A stretch of 64,000 nt of DNA, from the NCBI GenBank assembly GCA_021029095.1, contig JAJOHG010000010.1, positions 868,001 to 932,000 on the forward strand, given 5' to 3'. The stretch comes from Phellopilus nigrolimitatus (Eukaryota; Basidiomycota; Agaricomycetes; Hymenochaetales; Hymenochaetaceae). The position numbers and the translations under genes are program-made. The notes under the pieces are model-generated. The model had not been told where the DNA came from and ran no database searches. It saw only the letters and a list, made by a program, of their open reading frames with translations. Below are positions 23,339 through 34,450 of this stretch, piece after piece (within the stretch, counting starts at the first letter, position 1; the number at the start of each line of letters is the position of its first letter).

Positions 23339-26300
23339 ATGGCTTTTGGGGTGCTTGAGGACAGAAAACTCGGCCAAAATGTTGGTTCGGATAAGATGAG
23401 CACATTTTCTTGACCTGATTTTGTTGTTTATTATATAGGTTCCCGGGACGGCACTGCTCAGTGGCGGTTTACAAAGAAGTAAAGGAGTAGAAAATATCAA
23501 GCTCAAACATGCTCCTGGGTGCGTAAGGGAAATCAATAGAAGCCATTAAGACTTATTGGCTTACTGTGTATCTTATCTTTGCAGGCATGAAAATATTGTT
23601 CTCGTTCCACAACCTTCGAACGACGGAAAGGTATGCATGTTTCTGTTGACTTGTTTTGATCTGTATGAAAACGTCCATTGACAGGATCCATTGAACTGGC
23701 CAAGATGGAAAAAGGAGACGCATTTTTTGAGGTAAGTTGTGTTGTATGCAACTCATAAAATTCTCACGCTGTTCATACCGATCTTGACGCGACGGCAGTC
23801 TCTGCCTCGCTGCAGGTCTTGCGTACGATGAGCCTTGTACATTCGTCAACAGACTTAAATTCCTGTTAACTGTTTTATTCAAGTGGATCGATTGGACATC
23901 TTTTAAAGTGAGCACAAGATACTTGTAATGGTTCATACTCTCCTCTTTCGTTTACAATGTTTCTCGACTCGGAAGTGCTGGATTCGCAGACATTGCCACA
24001 GAATGGGGTGTCTCTGTTAACTCAGTCGCTGCGACCAATGCCGATTTAGCAATGGCGCTTGGCTGGTTTACTTTGATACAAGGTTCATTGGCTATTAAAG
24101 TGGGTCGCCGGCCAGTGTTTCTGTTCGCCTCCGCGTGTCAATTCTTTACCTGTAAGTTTAAAATGTCACCTCAGACAAATGCATCTGACTCTGAGTCATT
24201 CGAAGGTATATGGGCCGCCAAGTAAGCTATTTTAATATCTTTCGTGTCTTGCCAGACTTATACTGGCCGTAGGTCGGAGAACATCAACTCGTTTAAGGCT
24301 GCTAGAGTATTCCAAGGTCTACATCTGAAACTTGCTGCGTCGATATATGCTTATTACTTTGTCATAGGTTTTGGAATGGCGCCTTACGAGGCTCTTGTAA
24401 CAGCGAGCATCGGAGACGTTTACTTCGTACGTTAGCTTATGCTGGTTCTGTGCATGTTGTATTTTTTGCCAACCAACTACAGGTCCACGAAAGAGGCACG
24501 CGTGTAGCCATTTGGAATTTTGCTATCGGAGGTATGAATGTGCCTCTTACTCATGATCCAATTAACTTATACTATTTATTTATGGGTCAGGGGGAATTGC
24601 GGTAAACGGAAATTATACAGGGCGATGTTAATACTTAATTCTATGAAGATAACACCCATCATCAACGGCTTCATTATAAATCGTCCAGAACTCGGTTGGA
24701 GGTATAAGACTTCTTTGAAATCTTTTATATGTTTTTGATCCCTTTCTTTTCGTTAGGTGGACGTTCTGGATCATTATGATTGCGTTTGGAATCAGTCTGC
24801 TCACTTCTATCTTCTTCATGCCTGAAACCATGGTAGGCCTATAAGCTTCCTTGATTACTTTGTCTATCTGATCAGTTTTGCAGTATGATCGTCAACCTGC
24901 TTACAATGCCAACTTCGAGACCACTTACGAAGATTTCGCTACTTCGAACTCGGATGTACCGGGATTAGAAGACGAAGGCACGGTATCTGCGGGAGTTGTC
25001 CAAAAGGGGTCGGCTGAGCAGATTAAACTGTCAATTTCTGCTTCGAGAGATACATCACTGTCTCCTTTTTCGTCGCCCCCGAAGACATTTACTGAAGAAC
25101 TGAAGCCCTGGAGCTATACTAGCAATGTCGGCTTCGTGAAGGCGCTTCTCCGACCATTTCCGTTTCTATTAAGTCCAGCAGTATGGTTCACGTTTTTGGC
25201 CTGTGAGCCGCTATGCACAACTTTTGCTTTCGCGGAAGGAGGCTAACTAATTCGTAGACGGATGCACGACAGTGTGCGCCCCTTTTTCAAATTTGCATTG
25301 ATAACAGGTAACCAACACTTCTTTGATTATATAGCTGGCTTGTCGGTGAGCTCACGTATTTGACATCCTTCGAAAGCAGATACTGATCATGGCATAGTGG
25401 TTTCTGTCATTTATTCTCTCGTTTTTGGAAGTGCTCCGTATTTCTTCGATGCAACGAAGTGAGCAACCCTTCCCTGTGTTTCAACTTAAATCTGATTGTC
25501 TCATACTTTTCTAGAGTCGGCCTTGTATCTATCGGACCCTTCATCGGGTCGGTCCTCGGGACGGTAGTGGCTGGACCGTGATTGCTCTTCACTTCTAATT
25601 GCCACTGTATACTCACTAAAGCACATAGGTTGTCAGACTGGTCCGTCAAATGGGCCGCGAAGAGAAACAACGGCATATATGAGCCCGAGTTTCGGCTCTT
25701 TCTTTTGGTCCCAATGTTTATTCTGGACATAGCAGGATACATAGGATGGGTCAGTCTATGATGCAATCCAGCGAATAAAACGATATCGATACCCTGAATC
25801 TATTATATCAGGCAATCATGCAACCTAAAGGAGTGCCTTGGAGTATGTACCTCGCCTCTTCGATTTGTTTCTCCAGATTTATGTTCGTTGACCTGCAGTC
25901 GGGCCTGTCGTCATGTACTCAATGATTGTAAGTCAGACATAGTAATCAATAAATGTAACCTACGGACGATGCTTACCATCTGGGATATTCAGAGCGCTGG
26001 ACAATGCATAGGATCGACTGCCGTCTGCAGTTATCTTATTGTCAGTAAATTCTAGTACACGGTGATCTGGGTCTTTAACCTTTCCCGCAGGACGTGCATC
26101 GGAAGAACACGCCTGAGGTAAATAATAGTTTCAATCCGTTCTGTACAACGCAAGCTTATCCAAGCTGTTCCTACCTTCCAGTGTTTTGCACTCATCAATT
26201 TCATGAAAAATATGGTCCTTTATGGATTTACTCTTGCCGTCAACGGGTGGGTTGTCGAATTGGTGAGTGTCATCTATGCGAACTGTATTGGGAGTTGTGC

Positions 26301-26597
26301 TCATTCTGACAACGCTCATAGGGAGTTCTCCGCACTTTCGGTCAGTCGTTCGACTTGCTTTGCGTTGGCGCATGATAGAGTTCAACTCGTCTTCTTAGGC
26401 ATGCTTGCCGCCGTCACAGCATTCTGCATTCTCGCGGGCATTCCAATGGTGAATTTTATTTTATTCAAGGCAGAAACCATTCTAACGTTCATCTTTTGAT
26501 TTACTTCTGGTAAAATTTGACATGAACTCAGTACATCTTCGGGAAGAGGGCTCGCAGTTTTGTCGCACGACACCCGAAGCTGTTCCTGACCGACTGA
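23339..26597 (+). CDS. MFS transporter, DHA1/HOL1-like family
   Basis: Starts MAFGVLEDRKLGQN at 23339, spliced to VPGTALLSGGLQR..., then HENIVLVPQPSNDGKDPLNWPRWKKETHF, the usual soluble N-terminus of fungal HOL1-like MFS proteins. Recognisable downstream blocks: ADIATEWGVSVNSVAATNADL, SLAIKVGRRPVFLFAS (MFS signature GRRPV), GFGMAPYEALVTASIGDVYF, VHERGTRVAIWNFAIGG, ITPIINGFIINRPELGWRWTFWIIMIAFG, a hydrophilic central loop (about 24885-25090), and C-terminal membrane segments ending FGKRARSFVARHPKLFLTD with stop 26595-26597. There are many introns. One exon is only 11 nt (24591-24601) and is required to keep IGGGIAITPI in frame. The first membrane segment (about 23732-23990) and several C-terminal exons were not resolved precisely. 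Substrate unknown; family members move amines, peptides or drugs. Confidence 0.82.
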
Positions 26598-26965
26598 AGG
26601 CGAATGAATGAGCAGCAAGCAGCAGAGACTCGGGGTTTGTTGTAAGTAGTGGATTATGCATGTATCTGAACTATAACGAAATCACCTAAATCATACGCTT
26701 CGCAATCAACCCCGCTCACATTAAGTCCACAATTACCATCTGTTTTCCTCCCGCAAACAGGAACGTAGCAAGAGTGCTTAGAGTAGTGGACCTTACAATA
26801 GTATTACTGCCAAAGATATACCAAACCCAGGAAGAACGGCGAATCGACGTGAAATAATAAAAACACAACGCAGTAGCGTGGGCAGTGCTGATGAATCATG
26901 AAAACAGACCTCTCATACAATAATCAACAAGGTGTTTGCACAGCGTGTTCTTTGCTAGTGCAAGG

Positions 26966-27900
26966 TCAGTCGGTGTCCATGGCAGTTCCCGTGCGCCGGC
27001 CCTGTGCCCTTCTTGCGCCACGTCCACCCCGTGCCCATCGCGCCCCGCGCCCTCCGCCTCTACCTCCGCGACTCCATCGCTGTTCATACTCTTCAGTGTT
27101 GGTCCCAGGAGGTGCAGTCAGTACGTGCGCTCTTGGGTCTGCAAGCAGCTCATCGGAGCGCATTTTCCTACACAAGGTCATCATGAGCAAAAGTAGACGG
27201 CTGTTACTAAGACACGCACGATCCGCCAGAAGTTTCCGTATCCTCATCCATCAGAATATCCACCGCGCCATTCAGTACACCACCGCCCAGACGGCCACCC
27301 AGCGACGTGCTGGCACTGCCAATGACTGACACAGCAAGCACGTTACCGTCTGCCGACTTCCCATTGTAATCGGTCACAGCCCGCCTCGCGTCCTCGGTAT
27401 TCTTAAATTTTAATCGTACGATGACTTTATCTGCGTCCTTCAGCCCATGGACGTGCGACTCGATGATGGGTCCGCAACGCCTGAAAATAGCCTGAAACAA
27501 CACAACACAGAACAAACAATTACATCGTAAGGACAAAGCACAATCTGACCATGGAAGCACTGTGCAAGGCAGCCGGGACTAACCTCAACATCTGCTGCTG
27601 TCGTCCCACTCGCCAAGTTCTCGATTTGCACGACGTTCGACCCAACCGCGCTTGCACCCTTGATGGTCAAGTCCGCCGACGAAGGACGTGTTGAGGAGAG
27701 GCCTACCGCCTGACGAAGCGCCAGCGCGGCACCGCTTGTGTTCACGCGAGGCGCGCTCGACGATGAGTCAGACAGACGTGAGTTGAGGGTCTTTCCGGGT
27801 CCACTGTACAGGTCATGCTTCCAAACAGTGTGGGCATCGGCTTTGGACTGTCCGAGTACACCAGCACGGGCCTATTGGGTCCAGTTGTTGTTGCAGACAT
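26966..27900 (-). CDS. RRM-domain RNA-binding protein with RGG-rich tail
   Basis: Reads MSATTTGPNRPVLVYSDSPK at 27900, then SDSSSSAPRVNTSGAALAL, an RRM (SNVVQIENLASGTTAADVE / AIFRRCGPIIESHVHGLKDADK VIVRLKFKNTEDARRAVTDYNG), and after the intron 27219-27168 a C-terminal exon (27167-26966) with KMRSDELLADPRAHVL and an Arg/Gly tail (SRGGRGGGRGARW). RNP motifs sit at VVQIENL and VIVRLKF. Layout resembles small mRNA-export or splicing adaptors of the REF/Yra1 type, but I cannot assign an orthologue. Introns 27583-27492 and 27219-27168 are canonical. Near 27775 the first exon (…RPSTH) and the next coding block (SRLSDSSSS) are one base out of frame with no room for an intron, so there is a frame break. 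The upstream in-frame Met at 28164 is not favoured. Confidence 0.75.
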
Positions 27901-29239
27901 TGTTGACGAGGTCGATAGATGTAATTTATGGAAAGATAGAGAGCGTTCTTGACTTGAGCGAGGTCCAGTCAGATGAAAGGAAAACCACGAACGTATGGCG
28001 ACGAGACAACGCGCCCGCCGCGATTGCGTGCTGGACCCGAGCTCCCATTCAGGGGTTGAACATCCAAGCGCTCTAAAAGAGATGCCATTTTGCTTTTCGT
28101 ACAGGTTTGCAACGGTATCGACAGAGAAGATGTTGGAGAGAGGCAATATGTCGGTCTTCCACAACAGCAGCCACGACGAGCAAAATGGCGTTACATAATG
28201 AATGAGATCACGTGCTAGTCACGTTCCTTCGCGTTGTTGGAGCTTATTTGCCTTTTGAGTTCCAGACTTCCAGTGCCGATTTTCTCCAAGTAGGAATATG
28301 CACTATTGTTATGCTCGCAAGATTGAAGTGGTATAGAATAAGCCCTCAAATAAAGCCGTACGTGTATGCACGATAACGAAAGGATCGTAGCGAAAATGCT
28401 ACTTCTAATCACGTTCTGTCATCCTCGGTGACACGGCTCCAAGTGAATCGAGCAGATATTCGCAAGCCCAATTAAAAAATTCTATGACCTATCTTCCTTC
28501 TTGTTTACTGCTTAAACTCCCATTCGTATCACGCTTTACCCTTCGGGATGGTGTGTATCTCGACTTCGGCATATGAACAATTCGAACGGGCTAATGGGAA
28601 ACTATGTACTGCTCACTCTTCGAAAACATTAGGTTTCTATTAAGTATACATCACGGTGCGGCTTGCAGTATGGGACAACTGTGGTCTTAGTTTTCTTGAT
28701 TCAAGGTCCATAACCAAAGCCGAGGGTACGTCTTTTCCAAAACAAAATGGTAATAACATTCTTCTGGCTCGAGTACGCAACACTCCGCAGAAGATGCGAG
28801 AGCACAAGCAGAAAAGGAAGCGTACAACCGCACGTGTAGCTCTGATGAGAGACAAGCTGGAGCCGGTGACGCTACCGCGCGCCTACGCTGTGGGCTTTAC
28901 AATTGCGGTCCCTATGTTCCTCGACCTCGCCAACGTCCCCCGCTCACAAGCCGTGAAAGCTCTGCCACAGGAAGACAATTCAGGTGAGCTCATTGTATGA
29001 TGCTTTACAGAAAAAATGTTGCTGGTTTTTACTCTTTCAAACATTGTAAAAGTTGTAACTTTCATTATATTGTGTCTCAAGCTTGCATTTGCTCCAATGT
29101 GCAGAGGAAGCTGCTGCGAAATGCAGTCATCATGATCAGTTCTCACGGGGAGGGGACACAGCCAATCAATAAAAGTCACGTGATATATTATGGCACCGGA
29201 AGTATAAACGTATCAAATCCCTGATATCTGCCTTTTTGA
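27901..29239. other. Region with exon-like plus-strand segments, no gene assigned
   Basis: Around 28845-28981 (plus) an open segment reads RDKLEPVTLPRAYAVGFTIAVPMFLDLANVP and ends at a GTGAGC donor. A CAG acceptor at 29103 would continue it as EEAAAKCSHHDQ. Composition is coding-like but I recognise no family and no start. It may be part of a decayed gene linked to the MEMO relic that follows. The rest looks non-coding. Confidence 0.35.
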
Positions 29240-29934
29240 CATTCTATAAGCCAACCGCCTCGATGACGAACTCACAAAATGGCTTGGATATGTGCAGCCG
29301 AGCGAACAAGACAGATATGTATTCCCCGTCAAGGGCAGCAAGACCATCGTTGCTCCGTCTGTCTGCCTTGTCCTCTAATTGCCGTCAATCCGTCCTGCCA
29401 AGGGTCCCACTCAGGACTTCGTTGAACTTGACACGAACAAAGCTGCTCTTTATTGGGCTTGTGGGATACTCGTATTCTGGTCATCCTGCCGCATGGGCGT
29501 ATAAGAGCATAGACGAGGATGTCGGATCTGAAACTTTTATCTTCTCAATTTCCTCAGCAAACGTGTCTTTGTCTTGGGTCCTTCTCACTACGTCTACATT
29601 GATGGTCGCGCGCTGTCTCGCTGCCACGAGTACGCAATACCACACGGAATTTTGGCCTTGGACTTTGAAAGTATGCATATGTTGTTTAGCGGTTGCTCTG
29701 AGTGGATTTTCATTCCCTTGACTTCCAGTAATATCGGAGCTTCGAAACGCCGGATCCTTCAGCGACATGGATCTTGAAACCGGTGAGGCTGAGCACAGCA
29801 ATGAGATGCTTTTTTCCTTTCGGATAAAGAACACTATCTGCGGGAGTCACCTCATCGGTGTGCTGCTTGGCGCGGTGGCAGAATTGGAAGGAGGCTCGAG
29901 CGGGCATGAAGAAGATGCAACAAGGCAACGCTGA
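29240..29934 (+). pseudogene. Truncated MEMO-family relic
   Basis: MEMO-family proteins (yeast Mho1, human MEMO1) are about 300 aa with a metal-like site. Here blocks in two frames match the family: LDDELTKWLGYVQPSEQDRY, PVKGSKTIVAP, then GYSYSGHPAAWAYKSID, KRVFVLGPSHYVYIDG RALSRCHEYA, and MDLETGEAEHSNEM with HLIGVLLGAVAELE. Missing or changed: the His-Ala before GYSYSG (APHAGYSYSG in the family) is absent from the readable path, YIRK after EHSxEM is replaced by LFSFRIKN, and the frame stops at 29934, before the C-terminal Cys-containing third. The frame also changes between TIVAP and GYSYSG and again before KRVFVLG. This is a decayed copy rather than a functional gene. Confidence 0.7.
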
Positions 29935-30062
29935 AATGGGTACGGTACGAACAGAGCAGCGAGTGCCTGGAAATTAGTGATTCGAGCGTGAGTTATGCAA
30001 GCACCTTCGTCGTCTTAATTTCCAATTTCCAAGTCTTCTCTTCAAATTATAACTTGCCTATT

Positions 30063-30390
30063 GTAGGAAAAGAAAGAAACCTGATGGTGTACGACACAAG
30101 GTGCAGAATTTGGCGAGCGTGTACATGAAACGAACTGGAAACGACTCAACTACTGCATCGGAGGGAAAGAGGAATGTGATAATGTACGACACGAGGTACA
30201 GAAGCTGGTGAGCGTGCATACATGAGAGGCGATTTGAATACGGCTCAATGAGAATATATTACATAGATGAGAAGTGTTAGGGAGACAAAAGAACGTAATA
30301 ACGCAAGACGCAAGGTACAGACGCCAAGAAGCATGTTTATGAGACTCCTTGGAAACGCCTCAATATAAATATATTACATCGGAGGAAGAT
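30063..30390. repeat. Degenerate tandem repeat, about three copies of ~100-115 bp
   Basis: Three imperfect copies start near 30068, 30168 and 30275. Each holds a GTACGACACRAGGTRCAG-like core (30088, 30183, variant 30306), then GAGCGTG...CATGA, then an ACGRCTCAA...ATTACATCGGAGG-like end. The array lies 300-630 bp upstream of the glycoside hydrolase start codon. Confidence 0.65.
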
Positions 30391-30692
30391 ACGTGCTCGC
30401 AACTTGCGTGCAAATCTTTGACGAGAGACTCGTGATAATAGATCCACATGCTTTCAACATGTCACATACGTTCACCACAGCTTGCCGGAGGTTACGCCTT
30501 CCAGATCTGTCCAAAGAACTTTTTAACCTTTGCTCGACAATCGGTCCATGCTATCTGCAGATCTCAGGACGCCGATCTTCCTCGAGTATAAGAGAGCGCA
30601 ACATAGGATGTCGACCACATATCCTAAAGTTCTGGCATACCCACCTCCCCAGTTCACTCCTTTACGCAGCAAGGCGAACTACATTCCGAGAC

Positions 30693-32403
30693 ATGAAGCT
30701 CGGCCCCACTTTCCTTCTAACAGCACTGGCGTGCGTTTCGAACATTGGACACTTTGCCCGGGCCGCCAACTCCTTCGCTGGTTCAAACTTGTATTATGCG
30801 GCTGGTTTGTCTGAAAGCGATCGCACTACGCTCCTGCAGTAAGTACTCTCATATGCGATTCAGTTTCTATGGAGCAAGGAGTTCTGATCATAATTTGGCA
30901 CTAGGGGCTTGCAAGATGCAGGTATGAAAGTGCTTCGCGTTTGGCTCGATGGTCAGTCGACGGGGTCTACCAAGGTACGCACATAATAAGTAATCTGAAC
31001 TTGTTATAGTAACAGTATCTTTGATAAGGGCACGAAAATCACCAGCTACCCTTCGTTGGAGCCTAAAGAGATTGGCACGTACGATGATACCGTTCTCAAC
31101 AAACTTGACGCGTTCATGGTCGATGCGAAAGCCCATAACATCAAGGTCGGTCTTTACCGTTATCATTTGTCTCATGAATTCTTTCTGACTATTTTCGAAG
31201 TTGATGATAAGCATGCATAGTTTCAATGCGCTTCAAGGGAAAGATGTTTACGGCTCAACATATGGGACCGGTAAGCTGTAAATCTCCTCACGAAACACTG
31301 GTCTGCTAACGATATTGTTTGCCCTTCAGGAACGTTTTATACTTCGGAAAAGGCCTCGACACAATTCGATGATAGATTGCGCCATGTTCTGGTGCGGAAA
31401 TTCTTTTTTTCTACTAATAGTCGCGAAGTTGTTCCTGATAGTATGTTATGCACAGAATCACAATCATTCGACGCTGAACAAGCCATGGAAGGAGCTCTCC
31501 GACTATATATTTGCATTCGAGGCGCAAAATGAAGCCATGATTGGCAAGGTGAATGCTGCAGCTTTTTAAGCATCGAGGAAACGAGCTAACATACAATCAT
31601 CAAATTTAGGGTGCACAATTCATTTCAGACCACCAATCCTGGTGAGTAGGCGCATATTCGCAATATTCCTTTTGAGAAGTCCTGACTACTGCCGGAAATT
31701 AGGCAATGCGACCGGGCCAGTACAATCAAGACCGAGCTAGGTAACAACAGCGGGGTACGTGTTATTTATTTTCGAATTAATAGAAACAAGTCTACTTATA
31801 ATCGTCACAGATCCTCGTCACCACGGGCGGCGCATCCTATCTCGACGAGTCGGTACAGTCAGACTGGTTGTCTTGCCCTGCGCTTGACATTGTTGCCATC
31901 CATGCGTATGGCGAAGGGGACTTCGATACCTCGAAGATACAGTCGAAAGTCAAACAGGCGCAAGCTGCAGGGAAGAAGCTTATTTTCCAAGAATGGTAAA
32001 AACGAATCCCCAGGTTAAAATTCTAATACGAAAAAGGCGGCTTACTGTGCATTTTTAGGGGTGCCTGCTATTTTTCCACGTCGAATAACAATTGCCCGTC
32101 CGGAAGCGTACTTAACGCAGGGACTCGGAATAGCAACATACAGAAGTGGACGAAGCAAATCACGGCGGCGGGAGTGCCCTGGATGTACTGGCAGGTCATT
32201 CCTAACGCTGATCCTCATGTAAGTACAGATTTGTGTATCCAGCCGTCTACTCTATCGTCACGCTAATACTGTTCGGTATTTAGGGCGGTACGGATTACGA
32301 GATTGCAGTTAACACTGATCCGTCCTGGAATACATTGAAGGCTGCCTCACAGGCGGCTTTGCAAGCTTCATCAGCATTTGACTTCTCAGCGAACCTGCTC
32401 TGA
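30693..32403 (+). CDS. Secreted glycoside hydrolase, GH5-like (endo-mannanase type)
   Basis: Begins with a signal peptide (MKLGPTFLLTALACVSNIG...ARA) at 30693. The mature protein starts NSFAGSNLYYAAGLSESD and continues GLQDAGMKVLRVWLDGQS, EIGTYDDTVLNKLDAFM, LMISMHSFNALQG, SDYIFAFEAQNEAM (general acid/base Glu in the NE motif), TTGGASYLDESVQ, VAIHAYGEGDFD, KKLIFQEWGACYF (nucleophile Glu), and PWMYWQVIPNADPH, ending AFDFSANLL at TGA 32403. This is the (beta/alpha)8 clan-A pattern of GH5 plant-cell-wall or fungal-wall hydrolases. The exact subfamily and substrate are inferred. All exons examined join in phase with GT-AG introns, and length (~390 aa) is normal. No carbohydrate-binding module is seen. 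Confidence 0.82.
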
Positions 32404-32721
32404 GGTTCGTAATGGTCGTTGGGGATTGGAGTTCTCATGCATGATGATAATCGAGTCCAAACATATGGATACACTTAGTCTAAAGAACAAGAGTAATAAG
32501 TAATTGCGAAAGCTTAGTAGGGCTTTATATACCAGAATGAGTTGCGCGTTATAAAATCGCATGATAGTGTTTGGACTTACATGGACTCACAAGACAAACA
32601 CAAATTGAAATTGCGTGATGTCACGCGTGATTGGACGCGCCTCTGACGTTGCGAGTTTTTCAACTCACGAGTCCACGACACTACTTACACCTGGCCATCG
32701 TCGCAAACCCCATCTGGTCTC
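32404..32721. other. Intergenic
   Basis: About 320 bp between the glycoside hydrolase stop and the next start. AT-rich, with no open frame or repeat recognised. Confidence 0.5.
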
Positions 32722-33850
32722 ATGCAAGAGGCTCCTTCAGATACAAGAGATCTGCTAGTTATTGACCTGAGCAGCTCAGACAAAGCGCCAGGTGAAGGTG
32801 ACAAATCGAACTCACCTCCGCGTCTGAGAGCCGACGCACAGAAGTCGAAGACACGCAGCGGAGACGTTCCGACGAAGATTTTCGAGGACTCGGAAGACGA
32901 TGCTGATAGTCAGTCGGATGTCGACGACGAAGTAAAGGATTTGAAGCCTCTGATCGATCCGTCGACAAATATTAGGGTGCGTAATCCTAAAGTTAGCTAC
33001 TATCTCGCCAAATTTCAGTGCAAATTATTTTTCAGGTAGACCTTGAGTCTGTCGTTTTCAAAGGCTTCGAATGTGACGGGGCATTCGCTTACTCTCACCG
33101 CTACTCTATTGATGGGACCCGAACCCATATCTCAATTTCACTGGTCTAGGCCCTATAAGATTGCCTCTGAGCGGAAGAGATAGTTAATAGTTACAAGAAG
33201 ACACGCGTTGAACTGGGGGTGAAGCGGGCGAACTTGGAGTGCTTTTCGGATCAAGTACGTGTCCACGAATCACTCAACGTCGTGTCTTCCACATAAAACC
33301 AGACAGGTTAGCTTCGACAATCCTGCGTGGGAGCAGTGGTTTAGGCGGGGCTTTTTCCTACTCACCTTCTGTGGAAAGCTCGACATCAGTGACCTTAAGA
33401 CAAAGAGGTGTCAACTCGAAAGATTACCGCTACATAAGGAGGGATCCTCGTGAATCTGAGTATTTGTTTTTTCTTTCCAGTAATTGATTTTTCGATTTCT
33501 AGTCTAGGTCACCTTGAAAGGTAGGTTTAATCTGTATACATAAGTTTATTGCTGCATCTCACGAGTTTCATAGTGGCACGTCGGAAGGCAGATTTAGGAC
33601 TGTTGTCATTGTTCTTCCATTCACCGGTGGACGACTCCAGTTACTGCATGCAGGAAAAGTCAAGTCGTATGACCTCGCACAACGGACCTCGCGTGGCAAA
33701 TGCTGGACAATGCTTGAAAATGTGGTTTGGGGAGATGATAATAGAAAACCCATCGCAAAGAATTCCGACCAATCATCCTGTGGCTTCAATACGCAATATG
33801 CGTCGTTAGAGATTTTCTCGATCCTCGGAAGGCACAGCACATGAAGTCGG
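32722..33850 (+). pseudogene. Decayed 2OG-Fe(II) oxygenase-like gene
   Basis: Starts MQEAPSDTRDLLVIDLSSSD with an acidic low-complexity head. After a GTGCGT...TTCAG intron it reads VDLESVVFKGFECDGAFAYSHR. Further pieces lie in other frames: LPLSGRDS, NPAWEQWF, CQLERLPLHKEGSS, then FRTVVIVLPFTGGRLQLLHAGKVKSYDL. The order (LPLS, CxLYKLLLYxxGS, TVVIVLP..TGGxxxxxH) is that of a family of large fungal proteins with a prolyl-4-hydroxylase-like 2OG oxygenase core. The segment that should carry the HxD iron ligands between EGSS and TVVIVLP (about 33450-33590) is replaced by non-coding sequence with no His-x-Asp. At least four frame changes or stops occur. It is immediately followed by a hAT-type MITE. 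Non-functional on this evidence. Confidence 0.6.
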
Positions 33851-33862
33851 AAGGATATCCAT

Positions 33863-33870
33863 ACGGTTTT
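33863..33870. repeat. Left target-site duplication of the hAT-type MITE
   Basis: ACGGTTTT, identical to 34319-34326, directly abuts the left inverted terminus TAGGGCTCCGCACC. Confidence 0.85.
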
Positions 33871-34318
33871 TAGGGCTCCGCACCGTACCGTATACGGTTA
33901 CGACCGTATAGCACAGTCCCGTTTACGAATACGATCCGTACGTACACGGCCCGTATGAAGGTGAACAGTGCCCACTTACGGTACGGATACGGTCCAAATA
34001 CGGTACGGCCGTAATCTGTAATTTACGGTCTTGACATCCGTTTTCAAGCAGCTACGGACAATTCACAATGCAGCAAGTTACTTATTTCAGCTATATTGGC
34101 ACCTCATAATGTAGTTTAACTCAGTGCAAGCACCAGATACTCGAATCTCATGACATATAGCAGGGGCCGTATACGGCACTTGAAGTGTCACATCGTTACG
34201 GACACTGCCCGTAACTTACGATCCGTATTTTGAAAAATTTGAGGCGCTTACGATACGGTTACGGGACCGTATACGGTACGGCCGTAAACCAGAATTACGG
34301 TCACGGTGCGGAGCCCTA
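33871..34318. mobile_element. 448-bp hAT-type MITE with 14-17 bp TIRs and 8-bp TSD
   Basis: The left end TAGGGCTCCGCACCGT is the reverse complement of the right end ACGGTGCGGAGCCCTA apart from one internal mismatch further in. The flanks carry a perfect 8-bp duplication ACGGTTTT. TIRs beginning TAGGG and an 8-bp duplication define the hAT superfamily. The 150 bp inside each end are packed with copies of CCGTA/TACGG, including CCGTATACGG several times, like the subterminal transposase-binding repeats of hAT elements. There is no transposase frame, so it is non-autonomous. Confidence 0.85.
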
Positions 34319-34326
34319 ACGGTTTT
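34319..34326. repeat. Right target-site duplication of the hAT-type MITE
   Basis: ACGGTTTT, identical to 33863-33870. Confidence 0.85.
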
Positions 34327-34450
34327 GTGTTTCCATAACTTTCATATTATTTGTAGACATTTACCGCGAATATAATACGCTTGCGGGCGATGGTATACAT
34401 AATAGATGGAGTACGGGTATACGTACAGACAATATAAAGGGCAGAATGAA

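Noticed and set aside
30888..31226. 112-aa minus-strand frame
   Set aside because: Antisense to glycoside hydrolase exons and introns that join correctly on plus.
33040..33180. tRNA-like T-arm (ATGGGTTCGGGTCCCAT on minus)
   Set aside because: The arm pairs, but no 7-bp acceptor partner or D-arm is found in the preceding 100 bp. The same bases read as coding sequence of the oxygenase relic.
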